The notes under the pieces are model-generated. The model was not told where the DNA came from. It saw only the letters and a list, made by a program, of their open reading frames with translations, and made no database searches. Shown here piece after piece: positions 10,723-21,923 of a stretch of 64,000 bases of DNA. Source of the stretch: Lepidodermella squamata (taxonomy: Eukaryota; Gastrotricha); NCBI GenBank assembly GCA_047495785.1, contig JBLDXI010000030.1, forward strand, positions 1,178,001 to 1,242,000. Reading direction: 5' to 3'. Within the stretch, counting starts at the first letter, position 1. Each line of letters begins with the position of its first letter. Position numbers and translations under genes: made by a program.

Positions 10723-13700
10723 ATGAAACTTTCAGAATTGATATTGATACTTACATTTCAGCTGCGAACTTCGTCGATCGTTACTGCTGGCAGATCGATA
10801 GCGCAAGTCTTAGCTGGAAGCGATTACACGGAAGTCGGGTCGAATTTTAATGTTGACGATACAGACTTGCTGCCAGAGCTTGCATCAGGCAGGATAGGAA
10901 CAGTGATCTATAACGTTTGTCAAACAGTATTGATTGATAAATTATTGCAGTCTCAAAGTTGTTCTAGGAATCGATTTACTTGTCATCGCTTTTTTACAAC
11001 GATTCTGGTTACATCAGAAGACTGCCCGTTCCTAACTATGCTGTGTTCAAAGTTGAATCGATCGAAATTGATAATGAATTTGTGAATATTACTGACAGAA
11101 AGTATCGTTTCTACCTAACAATCGGAATTTGGCAAGAGTTGATCACGACCCAGCGAGGTATTAACATCAGCTCATATCACGGCTGCAGCTTCAGGTACAA
11201 GCGAACCTATTTCCATTCTGTTTCGATATCAGCCGGCAACAATTCAATCGGCTCGATCATTCGATTTCATCGGGATAAAGAATACGACGAGCTTCTAAGT
11301 GATGAAGTCCTCCGAGATCGATATCAACAACTCTTTATTGACAAAGAAATCCAGGTGGCCGGCTACAATGCATCGTAAGGAAGTTGAGCCTTGCAATAGG
11401 TTCTTAACGGCTGTAAATATTCTTACTAGATACGTGTACTTGGCGGTGCGGAATCCACTCTTCGGCTACACTCAAGCCATATCGATATATGTCAATAGCA
11501 CATTTGCTCTAACTGGCAAATCTTATTTCGACATTGAGATTACGGCTAGAGTTACGGAAACCTTTGTGGCCATTCAGACCATCGATGTCGATTCAGATGC
11601 AGCTAAGACTGAGTTCACTGAACTGATGAATCCGGTTTTGCAAGCTAATTTGCTGATGATACTTCAAGTTGTCGACTGGGATGACAGGATTATAACTGGC
11701 TACGTCAGAGTGCAAGGTTGGTATAATTTTTAGGGCCAAGCTATTCGCACATAACTATGTACGCGAAAATTGCTTTTCGTACATAGTTTTGCGCGATTTT
11801 TCAGAGTTATTCAAATGGGTGTGGAAATTCGAGATTTGACGATGATACCATGGAATTTCACAGGGAGATGCAGCAAAGTGAGGCCCATCTAGTGCTCAAA
11901 TTTCGTCAGATTATCTTCCAAAGTATTCACGCTAGGGTCGTGAAAAACAATTCAAATAATGCCATTTTGCGAATCTACCTTAGGGGGTCCAATGGTGATT
12001 TTTTGAGGGGAGATAAGCCTGATGGTCAGCTATCAGCACGCAAAAAATTAGATTGATGGGATGAAAATTGAGCAAGTCGTTTATCTTAGAAAAAAGCATA
12101 TCGAAACTATGTACGAATAGCAATTTTCGCGTACATACTATGTACGAATAGACATTCCGTAATTTTTATACGTTCTTTTCCAAACAAATAAATCTTGCTT
12201 TGAACCTTTGATATACCAGGTCCACGCGAAGACGTAATCAACCGAGCCATTCGATCAGCCTACTATCAAGTCTTCAGCCAAATCGATATAAACTTCGTCG
12301 AATCTAAACCTGACTCTACGGGACTATATGACTCATTCCACGGAGCTTCCGCGTGCGGCCTTGGCCGCGGATCTTCGCGGCGTCAATTCGGTGGCCGCCA
12401 AACTGTGAAACAGGAAATATTTCTATTCCAACCTGTTGCGTGGCTGAGGCCTGACTTGGCCGAGCAACTCATGCTGCTCCGCCCTACAACCTTTAACGAA
12501 CAAAATTTGAACCCCTATGAAATAGTGAACAGAGTTGGAGTTTCATCAACATGGTGTCCTCATTGCTCGCAGCAAGGCATCTACAGTGAAGGGTTCTTCA
12601 GTTTTGCCTCTCGCATGTTATACTTCATTAAACGGGGGAAAATGAGCGCCGATGATTTGTGGTCAGCAAATAGGGACTTAAACGAACATCTGGCGGAAGA
12701 GATATCAAAGGATAACGGCAACAATGGGTACATCTCGATCTACGGCGTAACCGGGCCCGATGAACTCCACCATAATCAGTCTGACCATTTGCTAACCAAT
12801 ATTCTCGGACAACTAGGGGTTCACTTTACCCAGTACTTGGCGTGTATTAATAGAGGTGAGATCGATGAGGTCCTGCTGGAAAAATCGATGCGCCTAAAAT
12901 TTCCTTACGACAATGTGACGAAGATCCACTATCAGTTCGATGGGTTCGATTTGAATGATGCGATTTCGCAGGCCGATGTCCTCTTGGCTCATTTTCCAGT
13001 TGGATACAATTTTTCTGGGAAATTTCTTGAACAGGCTCCTCCAGATCTCTTGAGAAACGATATTGACGTAGGTTGCCATCTGATTCAAGGCAAGATATAA
13101 TCGAATATTTTCAGAATTATCATCGCCTCTTCGGCAGAACATTCAGAGCTGGGGTCAAGCAAGTGGAAATTCCTGGCACCTCTTTGGCTGTCAAAGCTAT
13201 ACTTGAGATGCAACTTGCTACGAAAGTTTCAATGGCAGCTGGTCGGAAAGACTTTGAAGATCTGCTAGAAAATTACCATTCTGAGCCATTTTTCATCTGG
13301 AGGAACGTCACTGATGAGGAAAATGCTGCAATTGGCCACACATATACTGCAGCTGCTTTCCTGAATGTCCTCATGTTCGGATTTGCAGGACTGAGAATAA
13401 GACACAATCGGGTCGATATTCTTCAGCCATCGCTACCAGATGGTATCGAGAACCTAGCGCTGTTGGATATCGAACTTTTGGGCTATAATGTCGACTATCA
13501 TATAAATCGAACTCATATCACCATTCCGTATCTGAACGCGAATTTTAGAAAAATCACGAGCCTATACAGTCGAATTGGGAACCGGTATATCGATCTCGCA
13601 TCCGATAAGATAGAGCTTGAAATTCCTACGGTTGCCGAGACGTCAGACACGACAGCGGCAATCTACTCGTTCACAGCTAGCGATAGCTCCCTATGTCCGC

Positions 13701-13979
13701 TGGATGATAGGAACTACAACAGCCACAATCCTTACTACACTCTAGTAGACATTGCTGATGAAAACGAATCGCCAGAAGGCAAGAATATTGAGGCCTAATT
13801 CCCCTTGTTTGATCAAATTGTCAATTTTTACAGATGATAACTTGGTTGTAATTTTATTGTCAACTTTCAGTGCTTTAGTCGTTGTTATAGTAGCGGTTCT
13901 CCTGATCTTGTACATTCGGTCCCGCAAGAATGCTGCAAAAATATCAAACACGTCTCAAGCCAATGGGGATGGAAACTAA
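10723..13979 (+). CDS. GH65-family glycosidase, acid trehalase-like / PGGHG-like, with C-terminal membrane anchor (6 exons)
   Basis: Exons read as 10723-10914, 10968-11374, 11430-11716, 12220-13067, 13115-13778 and 13834-13979. They sum to 2544 bases (847 residues) with all phases consistent. The protein begins with a signal-like MKLSELILILTFQL. It then follows the order of animal protein-glucosylgalactosylhydroxylysine glucosidase (GH65): LLPELASGRIGTVIYN, an NYAVF-type N-domain, RAIRSAYYQ, GVTGPDELHHN with the catalytic-acid position Glu near 477, QADVLLAHFPVGYN, and HTYTAAAFLNVLMFGFAGLR. An added C-terminal helix (about 803-827, VVVIVAVLLILYI) and a short basic tail predict a type I membrane protein. 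The usual F-W-D-x-E/D substrate motif is TVKQE here, so activity is uncertain. Intron 5 (13779-13833) appears to be GC-AG (AG|GCAAGA). Intron 3 carries an inverted-repeat element. The alternative start at 10669 is less likely because 10723 gives the signal peptide directly. Confidence 0.8.
11741..12151. mobile_element. MITE-like inverted-repeat element inside intron 3 of the GH65 gene
   Basis: The left arm begins CTATTCGCACATAACTATGT. The right arm read in reverse begins CTATTCGTACATAGTATGTA, and both continue ACGCGAAAATTGCT. Arms are about 50 bases. Each arm also contains an inner acatagt palindrome-like unit. No target-site duplication is obvious. It expands an intron that would otherwise be about 90 bases. 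Confidence 0.7.
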
Positions 13980-13999
13980 ACAAACTAGGCTTGAAGTTC

Positions 14000-14362
14000 G
14001 CCGCCTCCAACATGATATGATTCTGATGCATAAAATGTTTTAGAGATTAGTTGACATTTGTTTCTCTGAGATATTTGAAATCTACCGGAATCCTCGCCTC
14101 TCTGTGAAGATGAGCGCGTGTAGAAATTACCTAAGTTATAAATTCTGCTTCTCTAGGCGTATTCGTGCTGCGTGGAACTGTCTGTCTTCTGTTGTCGTAA
14201 ATAATTATCATCAAGTTTTCTGCAACTATATTAAACATAATTCTGCTCTAATTGATAAACATGTAACATGCGGTGAGGCGCCTCGAAATCACATACTGCT
14301 GATCATTGAAATTTACCATTTGCTAACTGTTCATAACAATTTGCAATAAAATTGAGTAATGA
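14000..14362. other. Intergenic, no supported gene
   Basis: The DNA lies between the glycosidase stop codon and the open kinase frame. A short plus-strand frame at 14104-14349 shows no recognisable features. Confidence 0.5.
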
Positions 14363-15426
14363 GTAAAGAGAGTAATTAGTAACTACGTTGTGCCTTTTGC
14401 CGATTTTACCAAACTAATCGAAGGAATCGAAGGCGCTCAAGATCTCGTCATTCTCATCGAACGAATCAACGTTTACAATGACTGGCTTGAGATCAAAGGG
14501 ATCCTTGGAGCAGGACATTTTGGCACTGTCCAACACGCCCTACTTCGAATGCCTGATATGGACGAGCAAGAAGTAGCCGTGAAAAGCATCCGCCCTGACC
14601 TGAAGGCAGACGTTGGACTAATCAAAGAAGCCTATGTTATGAAACATTTCAACCACCCTAATGTCTTACCCCTCATTGGAATCGCGATCCTAAACGAGCA
14701 GCCGAATATTATCGTCCCATTCATGCCTAATGGGACGTTGAAAGAGTTTTCGAAACCAAGACTGCTCGACGAGGTGAGTTTCGGCGACAGACTTCGTTTC
14801 TCCACCCAGATATGCGCCGGGATGGTCTATTTACATGACAAGAATTGCATGCATCGAGACCTGGCTTGTTGAAATGTTTTGTTGGACCAAGATTTCACGG
14901 CAAAGATATCTGATTTCGGAATGTCCCGAGTTCTCGAGGATGATGATGACTACTACCGAACAGCGAATGAAAGCGACTATGCCGTCCCAGTTCGTTGGCA
15001 TCCACCTGAATCGCTGATTAGACACGTTTTTACGTGCTAAACAGTGATGTTTGGTCGTTCGGAGTAATCATGTGGGGAATATTCACAAGTAATTATCCTG
15101 TTTTCAGTTTTGATCCTGGTTTTAAAGAGAATTTCTCCCGCAGATTGTGAACACGAACCGTACGAGGAACTTCAAGCTATGGAAGTCATTGTTCACATCT
15201 CACATCAGCCATGGTTATCGTTTATCTAAACCTGCTGCCTGCCCTGATAAATTGTAAGTTACTTTGCATTCTTTAAGGGACAACTTTATTTCGAGATGGT
15301 TTTTTTAGATATGACGATATCATTTCAAAATGCTGGCAGCAAAGCTACGACGAAAGACCCTCGTTTGAGGAGCTTAAAGAAATCCTAGATGAAATGTACA
15401 GTATCGAATTTATTCAAGTATTGTGA
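14363..15426 (+). pseudogene. Receptor-type tyrosine kinase domain, inactivated
   Basis: The frame is open from 14363 and shows GILGAGHFGTV (glycine loop), EVAVKSIR (ATP lysine), HRDLAC (catalytic loop), ISDFGMSR (magnesium loop), VPVRWHPPESL (activation-segment end), SDVWSFGVIMW and CWQQSYDERPSFEEL. That is a nearly full tyrosine-kinase domain closest in style to MET/TAM-type kinases. It is broken in at least three places. A TGA at about 14870-14872 replaces the Arg/Ala before the conserved Asn of HRDLAxxN. A one-base shift lies between HVFTC and NSDVW near 15040. Another shift lies near 15210, before HGYRLSKPAACP. Two introns appear to remain (about 15091-15154 and 15253-15310), so it is a DNA-level duplicate, not a retrocopy. 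No extracellular or membrane part is present. Confidence 0.85.
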
Positions 15427-15543
15427 ACTGCGTGATTTAGTCTTCGAATCAATTGCCCATTGTCAAGTCAGCACTTCGAGAAGCTTAAAGCATTCAATGA
15501 ACTAGCTAAGGGTATTTCCCAAAATAAAGGATACTGACTGTTG

Positions 15544-16130
15544 CAGTGCTCTCTCGATAATGGCACTGGGTCGGGAGCCAGACCCGGTTTTAAAACAAGG
15601 GAAAATTCACAAGCCCTATTGATTTCTTTTTCATTTACTTCTCTTTACTGCAAAGTTGTTTAGTGATCAGTAATATTGATTCTTTATTTTGCCGTACAAT
15701 TCTCATCTTCTCAGGCGTGGTTTGTTTACCAGTCGACTGGCCTAGCAAGATCAGAGCAAGTTAAAAAATCGAGCAGAATCTACCGCCCGGGATGTTGTCA
15801 TTTTCGAAGTCAAAATCAAAATTAAAAAACGTTATGAAAAAATCGGGAAAATTGCCAGGGCCAGGGCATTGAGCAAGTATATCTTAAAGTAGCGGCAGCC
15901 AGTTTCATGGTAGATCAAGCCTTCAACTATCGAAATTCGGCCAATAACTTGGTCTAATGAAATCGGTCTGATGATGAATATGAGCGAATAATAATAAATT
16001 TATGATATATCAACCTATATATTATAACATTGAAGGAGATCTGAAAACAAGGACCTGATTCTTAGTGATTTCGATACAGCTGGGAAATGAATTAGAAAGA
16101 ATCGAGAGAAGCCATCAATATCGTGGCCTG
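15544..16130 (+). mobile_element. Partial copy of the CAGTGCTCCCTCG element (left part)
   Basis: It starts CAGTGCTCTCTCGATAATGG and continues with cactgggtcgggagccagac, as at the left end of the element at 16483. A second block (about 15705-15860, with gactggcctagcaagatcag) recurs in diverged form at about 17255-17400 inside that element. No matching right terminus was found before 16480, so this copy is truncated or rearranged. Confidence 0.65.
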
Positions 16131-16482
16131 ACACTACGGCGCCGACATAAGTGCGGGGACATCAGGGCGCCAGACACGAGGGCGTAGGTTAAAAGAGCGC
16201 TGGGCAGAAGCACGGCCGGACAAAAGAGCGCCTGAATTAACATGAAAAATGTGATTTAGGAATGGGAACACTATTTGACCCAAGAAAATGGTGGCTACGA
16301 GCATTGCATACTTTTTTATTTGCTAAATATTTTGCATATTTTTTTATTGAGCAAGTATTTCGTTCATTTATGAGATTTCCTAGCACAAGTTTGAGCCGGG
16401 TCGCTGTGGCCAAATCAAATGCGGAGAATCCAGATGCCAATGCATTTTAAATCCTTCTTTCAATAATGCTTAAAACGTGGTA

Positions 16483-18324
16483 CAGTGCTCCCTCGATAAA
16501 AGCACTGGGTCGGGAGCCAGACCCGGTCTTTAAACAAGGGAAAGCTATAACGAGGGCTGTAATTGCATGCAGACGCTAAAAATAGACCGTTTCTACGTCT
16601 TAAGACAGTTGCCATGCCAACGCGCAGAAAGAGACGGACACGGATTACTTGTCATTACAAATTTCGCTCGCTGAAGACGCTATGAATCATGAGTTCGTCG
16701 CGAAGTTTTTTCTTAGTTGCCAGGGCGGCTTTGATTTGACTGGTTAGCCTTGTTTTTTTTACTCTGATTTCAAGTCCTGCCTGGGGTTAACAAACTCGAA
16801 TGAAAACAAAACCTGGAATCTCATTATTTCAATTTACTTCAAAAATGCCCAGCTCGTCCGATTTCGCAAAAAAAATCATTTGAAATAACAGCTTAAAACA
16901 TCAATCACCTTGGTCAAGATTGACCGGAATACTTCTGAATAAATCACCAGCAAATTTAGCCTAACATTTTCAAGAAAATGCAGTGTTCAATTCAGAACTC
17001 ATGCTTTGCCTAAAATTCGTGGAATTATTGAAATAATTAGAAATAATTAATATGAAATTTGAAACAATTAAGATAAAATATGTATTTTCGATAATTTTTT
17101 CGCGGTTAACCTGACTTTTTCTTTTTAAATTCCTCGAATCAATGGCATTGAGCAATCACGGACCAATTTCAAGGCATAAGACGTGTGGTTCCGTCAAGAG
17201 GGTACGATTCGATAGGTGTTTTGATTGAATGGAATAAATTTGTATCTTCTCAGGTGTGATCTGATTTTCATTCGACTGGCCTATTAAGATCAGAGTAAGG
17301 TAAAAAATCGGGCAGAAGCTCCCGCCGCCCCTGCTCGGGATGTTGCGATTTTCAAAGTCAAAATCGAATGATTAACAGTTGTGAAAAAAACCCGGAAAAT
17401 TGCAATTCCAATGACTCAGGACAACTCGAACGATGACATCGGTTTATTATAAGAATAAATCTATGTATCTAAATTCAATTAAATCTGAAAACAAGGACTT
17501 GATTCTTCGCTTGATTACGCAACACAGCTGGGAAATAATTTTGAAAAAACTGGAAAAAAATTCATCACTTTAGTGTGGAAGATTCAATAATTTTCGACCA
17601 GAAAAACCTGGATTTTACTAGTCGTTTCCCACGGCTCACGGTTTATTCCAGCGGGGTTCTTCCAAAAATGGAGAAATAACTACCGAATCGTTAACAAATA
17701 CCACGAAGTTTCATTTTTCCTGACAAAAGTCACGATTTCTAATCCTAATTCGATCATGTTGGTAAATTTAAAAAGCTTTTGTGGCCGGGAAAACTGCTAA
17801 ATCATGACAAATCAGGGCAATTCAGTGGGTGTTCAATTAATCAGCTATTGATCTCAGAAAAATCTTCAAATCAAGAAGATTGAAGATAGACGGGCATTTT
17901 TATAGTTGTTTAAACGAATTACTAATTGTTTTCTGATGAACTGGCTGATGAATTTCTAATGGAGCTTCAACTCAAAAAGCGGGACGACTCGCAGCACGAC
18001 TTGAGTGGCAGCTAATCCACACATTCTGTTGCGTAATCACAGTCATTTCAAAGCCACAAGAACAGCTTAATGCACTGATGATCTTTCAACTCGTTTGAAC
18101 TAAACTTGAAATAACTGGATCTCTCAAAACCACGACAACGCGCCGCTAGGTTTCTAGGAACGCTTTATTATTTTGAATTTTCACGCTTAATTCATTTAAT
18201 CTATCAAATAATTATTTTTTGTTTAATTAAAAATTTACAACTAATTTATTTGGCAGGGTCCAAAATTACGGTCTACAAACGAGGGAGTTCTTTTAAGGAG
18301 GGTGCCACTAACGAGGGAGCACTG
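16483..18324. mobile_element. pogo/Tc1-mariner-like DNA transposon remnant, non-autonomous, TA target site
   Basis: The left end is CAGTGCTCCCTCGATAAAAG preceded by TA (16481-16482). The right end is CGAGGGAGCACTG followed by TA (18325-18326). The 13-base terminal repeats and the TA duplication fit the pogo/Tc1-mariner superfamily. The 1842-base interior has no open transposase frame. Near the right end are further ACGAGGGAG copies, which could be subterminal binding sites. Confidence 0.7.
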
Positions 18325-18598
18325 TACTGTGTATTATATTATATTAGTGTTTAGTGTCACACTCGAAGTAGTCAAACATTGGCTCCCACGTGCGAAATGA
18401 ATCATTTCATTTTATTTTGATTGGTGAACTAGCCACTTAGAAAAGGAATGGACAATAATTAATCTGGAATGCTTCAATCATACTTACATCTTACAAGCCA
18501 CTCAACTCTAAGAATACAAATGTTTTTATATACGTTAGTTGATTACACAGATTGTGTTAGTGTTGCATAGGTATAGCATAGGATTCATCGAAAACAGT

Positions 18599-19783
18599 TC
18601 AGGACAGCATTAGGGAAAAGAGAACTGTATCAACAATAAGCACAACCAGGCATGAAACAATAGCAACGGTTATATCCAAAAAACGGAGTATTGGCATGGT
18701 CGAAGATTTGTGTATCCCAACCAGACAGTTTTGCAACATGAAAACACAAGATCTAACTCCCTCAGGGATACTATGGCTCACGCAAGTGTAGGCCGTTATT
18801 ATCACAGCAACGATCAATTTAGCTGCGATCATGTACACAAGGTAGACATGGTCTGAAGTCTTTGGCATCATGCCAAAAATCAACGTGAGAAACACCACAT
18901 AGGAAAGAACAACTGTCACGCAAAACGATGATTGGTCCCTGTTTACAGGCTCAGCGATCAACGAAACGACTTGAAGAATGAAAAGTATGATGGTTGGGAC
19001 GAAAATGTTACAGACGTAGTAGCCACTTTTGCGTCGAAGTTGAATCGTAAAGTTCACGCGGGAGTACTCGGTTATGTCTGCGCCCTCGAATGTAGAATTA
19101 CTGAACAGCTCGACCAGTGACCATATGTCAGAATCGCCGATGAAAGTGTTATCAGCGGTTTCGTCGATGCCGAAGTGACCAAGGCTGAAGACAACGTCTC
19201 TGAGAGGATCGCCTGATTCGAATACAAGCGAGCAAGCTTGCGTATCGAAGGGGAATTTGCGATAGCTGAATGCTGTGCAAGAAACATCAAATCGGTCGAA
19301 TATATAGTACCTCACAGCATTCGACAAGGAAAGCGGATAGACCCAGACCAGGTCAGTAAATTTGTGACCAATAACAGGAGATCCGTAAGCTGTCAAATGA
19401 TAGATTATTGGAGTCCAAATTTCTAACGATGTTACCGGGTAGTTGAGCTTGGTAGGGCTGAGAGTATTGCATTCTGTTTCGGATAGTAAATCTGTACATT
19501 TTGGTGTCTCACATGGCAGGTCCCACTGCGCTGACAGATAAGCTACGAGAGACAGTTTTTGCTCCACGTCGTCGATGTCCACAAACCGGAACAGATTCAT
19601 GGAGATACTTACGATTACCGGACTGGTGTTGTTTGAAAATACCAATTGATCCATCGGTAGGCTTTTCGACAGAATTGCATCACAATATTCAGCGAATTTT
19701 GCCTGTAACTTGACAGAAGTTGTCATGGCAGCTGCCGTTGAAGCCAGCTCAACCACCACCAGCAAAATTAGATGGGATCTCAT
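18599..19783 (-). CDS. Cys-loop ligand-gated ion channel subunit, array member C (intronless, orphan)
   Basis: The 394-residue product has a signal peptide (MRSHLILLVVVELASTAAA), an extracellular domain with the 14-residue Cys-loop (FSYRKFPFDTQA between the cysteines), M1 YYVCNIFVPTIILFILQVV, M2 NRDQSSFCVTVVLSYVV, M3 ending ITAYTC and M4 ending VLFSLMLS. It is very close to member B across most of its length (for example SNSTFEGADITEYSRVNFTI is identical in both), so the two are recent duplicates. The reading frame is intact. It belongs to the B/C/E subgroup with Ser at the second N-terminal cysteine position. Downstream on the plus-coordinate side lies the CAGTGCTCC transposon, which does not touch the coding region. 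Confidence 0.9.
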   Translation of the reverse strand: MRSHLILLVVVELASTAAAMTTSVKLQAKFAEYCDAILSKSLPMDQLVFSNNTSPVIVSISMNLFRFVDIDDVEQKLSLVAYLSAQWDLPCETPKCTDLLSETECNTLSPTKLNYPVTSLEIWTPIIYHLTAYGSPVIGHKFTDLVWVYPLSLSNAVRYYIFDRFDVSCTAFSYRKFPFDTQACSLVFESGDPLRDVVFSLGHFGIDETADNTFIGDSDIWSLVELFSNSTFEGADITEYSRVNFTIQLRRKSGYYVCNIFVPTIILFILQVVSLIAEPVNRDQSSFCVTVVLSYVVFLTLIFGMMPKTSDHVYLVYMIAAKLIVAVIITAYTCVSHSIPEGVRSCVFMLQNCLVGIHKSSTMPILRFLDITVAIVSCLVVLIVDTVLFSLMLS

Positions 19784-19896
19784 GATTATTTGACGATATT
19801 AGCATGCGATTTACATGGGCGTGCAAATCCGAAATAATTATCTTGCTAGAAGTTGTATGCAAATACATTAAGCTCATCGACCTTGGCCCAATACAC

Positions 19897-19905
19897 ATTT
19901 CCTGT
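19897..19905 (-). promoter_or_regulatory. Conserved upstream site of channel C (CAGGAAAT core)
   Basis: The minus strand reads TGCTTCACAGGAAATGTG, with the core 118 bases upstream of the ATG. Confidence 0.55.
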
Positions 19906-19931
19906 GAAGCATTTGTTTGAACAGGGATCAT

Positions 19932-20647
19932 ATTGGCATTGATTAGTATTATTTAAAAACGAGTAAACCTTGTTCACAATGGTCTTCATGGTGATGTTGT
20001 GGAAAATACTGGTTTATTGAAACAAGGCTTCGATCTAGGATCCAGTAACTTCTACGGATAAAATTGTTTGCTCTACAAATGGTTGCTCTACTAATGCACG
20101 CTTTGTCTTTTCAGTTATTATCTTTACAATGCATTGAGGACATGACGCTATCAGCAGAAAATGCTGAGAAGTTCATAATACCACCATTAGGGTCCATTGG
20201 ATTCTGCGTATAAATATGAATTATTTCGAAGACAAATAACAAATTCAGGGTTAGAAATTTTATTAATCAAAGTTTCACCAGTTTTTGATTAATGCGTTTG
20301 TCGCAATTGAAATACGCCAAAAGTAAATTTTGAAAAATTACTAGTTATGTAGCAATATAAATATCTCAAGAAATTTCAGGTAAACTATAAACGATGCTGT
20401 CACGGGGTTTACAAAATTATGACATGTCAAACAATTGAGTCATCGGCCTTTACTGAGGGCTCGTTTTTCAAATGTGCTGAACTGCGAGCTCCCTTCTCTT
20501 GCGTTAAATAGCTTTAAAATTCGCTTTTGCTAATTTCACGAATTTTAATGCGAAAATGAATAATCTTTTTATAGTGTCATAATGTCAAGGAGTGAGGCTT
20601 GAGGGTAGCAGCAATTTATCTGATGGTAACAATTTTTTCTTTCGAAG
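19932..20647. other. Intergenic, no supported gene
   Basis: AT-rich sequence between two minus-strand channel genes. It should contain the upstream region of channel C and the 3' region of channel D. No repeat or ORF stands out. Confidence 0.5.
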
Positions 20648-21817
20648 TCATTCCAACATCAACGAGAACAGTATTGCGTCAATCAGGATGACGACGAGGC
20701 TGCCACTTGCGGCGATTGCGACGTCCAAATATCGAAGCATCGAAATTTTCAAAGACTTATTCAGCTGAATTACGCGCGTTTTCAGCTGCTCAGAATAAGC
20801 TGGAATCAAGCAGGTATATGCTGTTATTAGCACCGCCACTATGAACTTGGTCGCGACCATGTAGACAAGGTAGACGTGATCTGACGTTTTTGGCATCATG
20901 CCAAAAATCATCGTCAAATATACAACATAGGACAGAACAACAGTCACGCAAAATGCCGATTGGTCCCTGTTCACAGGCTCAGCAATCAAAGAAATAACTT
21001 GGAGAAAGAAAAGCATAGAGGTTGGGACAAAGATGTTGCAGACGTAGTAGCCACTTTTGCGGCGAAATCGGATCGTCATTGTCAAATAGCTGACGTGATA
21101 GGCGCCATCTAACTGATTAGAAATAGAGGTATTGAACTTAAGTGGCTCGACAACTGTCCAAATATCAGAATCAACGATGAAGGTATCACGGGCTGATGAG
21201 TCTATGTTGAATGATTCAATCTGATAAGCCACGTCTTTGTAGTACTCGAAGGACTCGAATACTATGGAACATGACTGAGTGTCGAATGGGAATTTTCGGT
21301 AGCTGAATGTCGTGCAGGATATATCAAATACTTCGTAGACGTCGAATATTACTAAATTCGAATGAAATGGGTAAACCCAAACTTGGTCACTGATTCTCCT
21401 GGTAAGAACAGGCGATTCGTAAGCTGTCATATGGGCAATTCCTGGTAACCAAATTTCCGTCGCAGGAACAAAGAAATACAGGTTATCCTTTCGCGGTATG
21501 TTGCATTCCGCATCCGATAGTAGATCCGTACATTTCGGAGTTGGGCATGGCAGCCTCCAGAGCATATATAGATGTGCGAGAAGCGATAGTTTTTGCTCTA
21601 CATCATTGATGCCTACAAATCGGATGAGAGACATGGTGAGATTCACGGTAACTGGACTGCTGTTATTCGAATATATTGCTTGGTCGGTTTGTAGGCACTT
21701 TGACCGCAAGGCTGGGCAGAACTCAGCATATTTCGCCTCTAAATTTTCTGCGTAAGATAAAGATGCGGCAAGCGGTTCAATTTGCATGAATATCAAGGCG
21801 AATATTAGCCGAGTCAT
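20648..21817 (-). CDS. Cys-loop ligand-gated ion channel subunit, array member D (intronless, orphan)
   Basis: The 389-residue product begins with a signal peptide (MTRLIFALIFMQIEPLAAS). It carries FCPALRSKCLQTDQA, PTPKCTDLLSDAEC, a Cys-loop CTTFSYRKFPFDTQSC with 14 internal residues, M1 YYVCNIFVPTSMLFFLQVIS, M2 NRDQSAFCVTVVLSYVV and a terminal M4. It belongs with A, F and G (second N-terminal cysteine present, SMLFFLQ in M1). The loop after the Cys-loop (VFESFEYYKDVAYQI) again lacks the loop-B tryptophan of acetylcholine receptors. One substitution in M3 (VATKFIVAV for VAAKFIVAV) is mild. The frame is intact and the gene is presumed functional. Confidence 0.9.
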   Translation of the reverse strand: MTRLIFALIFMQIEPLAASLSYAENLEAKYAEFCPALRSKCLQTDQAIYSNNSSPVTVNLTMSLIRFVGINDVEQKLSLLAHLYMLWRLPCPTPKCTDLLSDAECNIPRKDNLYFFVPATEIWLPGIAHMTAYESPVLTRRISDQVWVYPFHSNLVIFDVYEVFDISCTTFSYRKFPFDTQSCSIVFESFEYYKDVAYQIESFNIDSSARDTFIVDSDIWTVVEPLKFNTSISNQLDGAYHVSYLTMTIRFRRKSGYYVCNIFVPTSMLFFLQVISLIAEPVNRDQSAFCVTVVLSYVVYLTMIFGMMPKTSDHVYLVYMVATKFIVAVLITAYTCLIPAYSEQLKTRVIQLNKSLKISMLRYLDVAIAASGSLVVILIDAILFSLMLE

Positions 21818-21914
21818 CTTGCTGAGCTTTTAGTTTGTGACCCCTGAAATAATTTTACGAGCGATTTCGGGCAAATTTCTGAAAAATTCAAGTTGGGAGA
21901 CCTCCGCTAGGTAA

Positions 21915-21923
21915 ATTTCCTGT
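21915..21923 (-). promoter_or_regulatory. Conserved upstream site of channel D (CAGGAAAT core)
   Basis: The minus strand reads TGTTTAACAGGAAATTTACC, with the core 102 bases upstream of the ATG. The first 15 bases match the sites of A and F. Confidence 0.55.
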
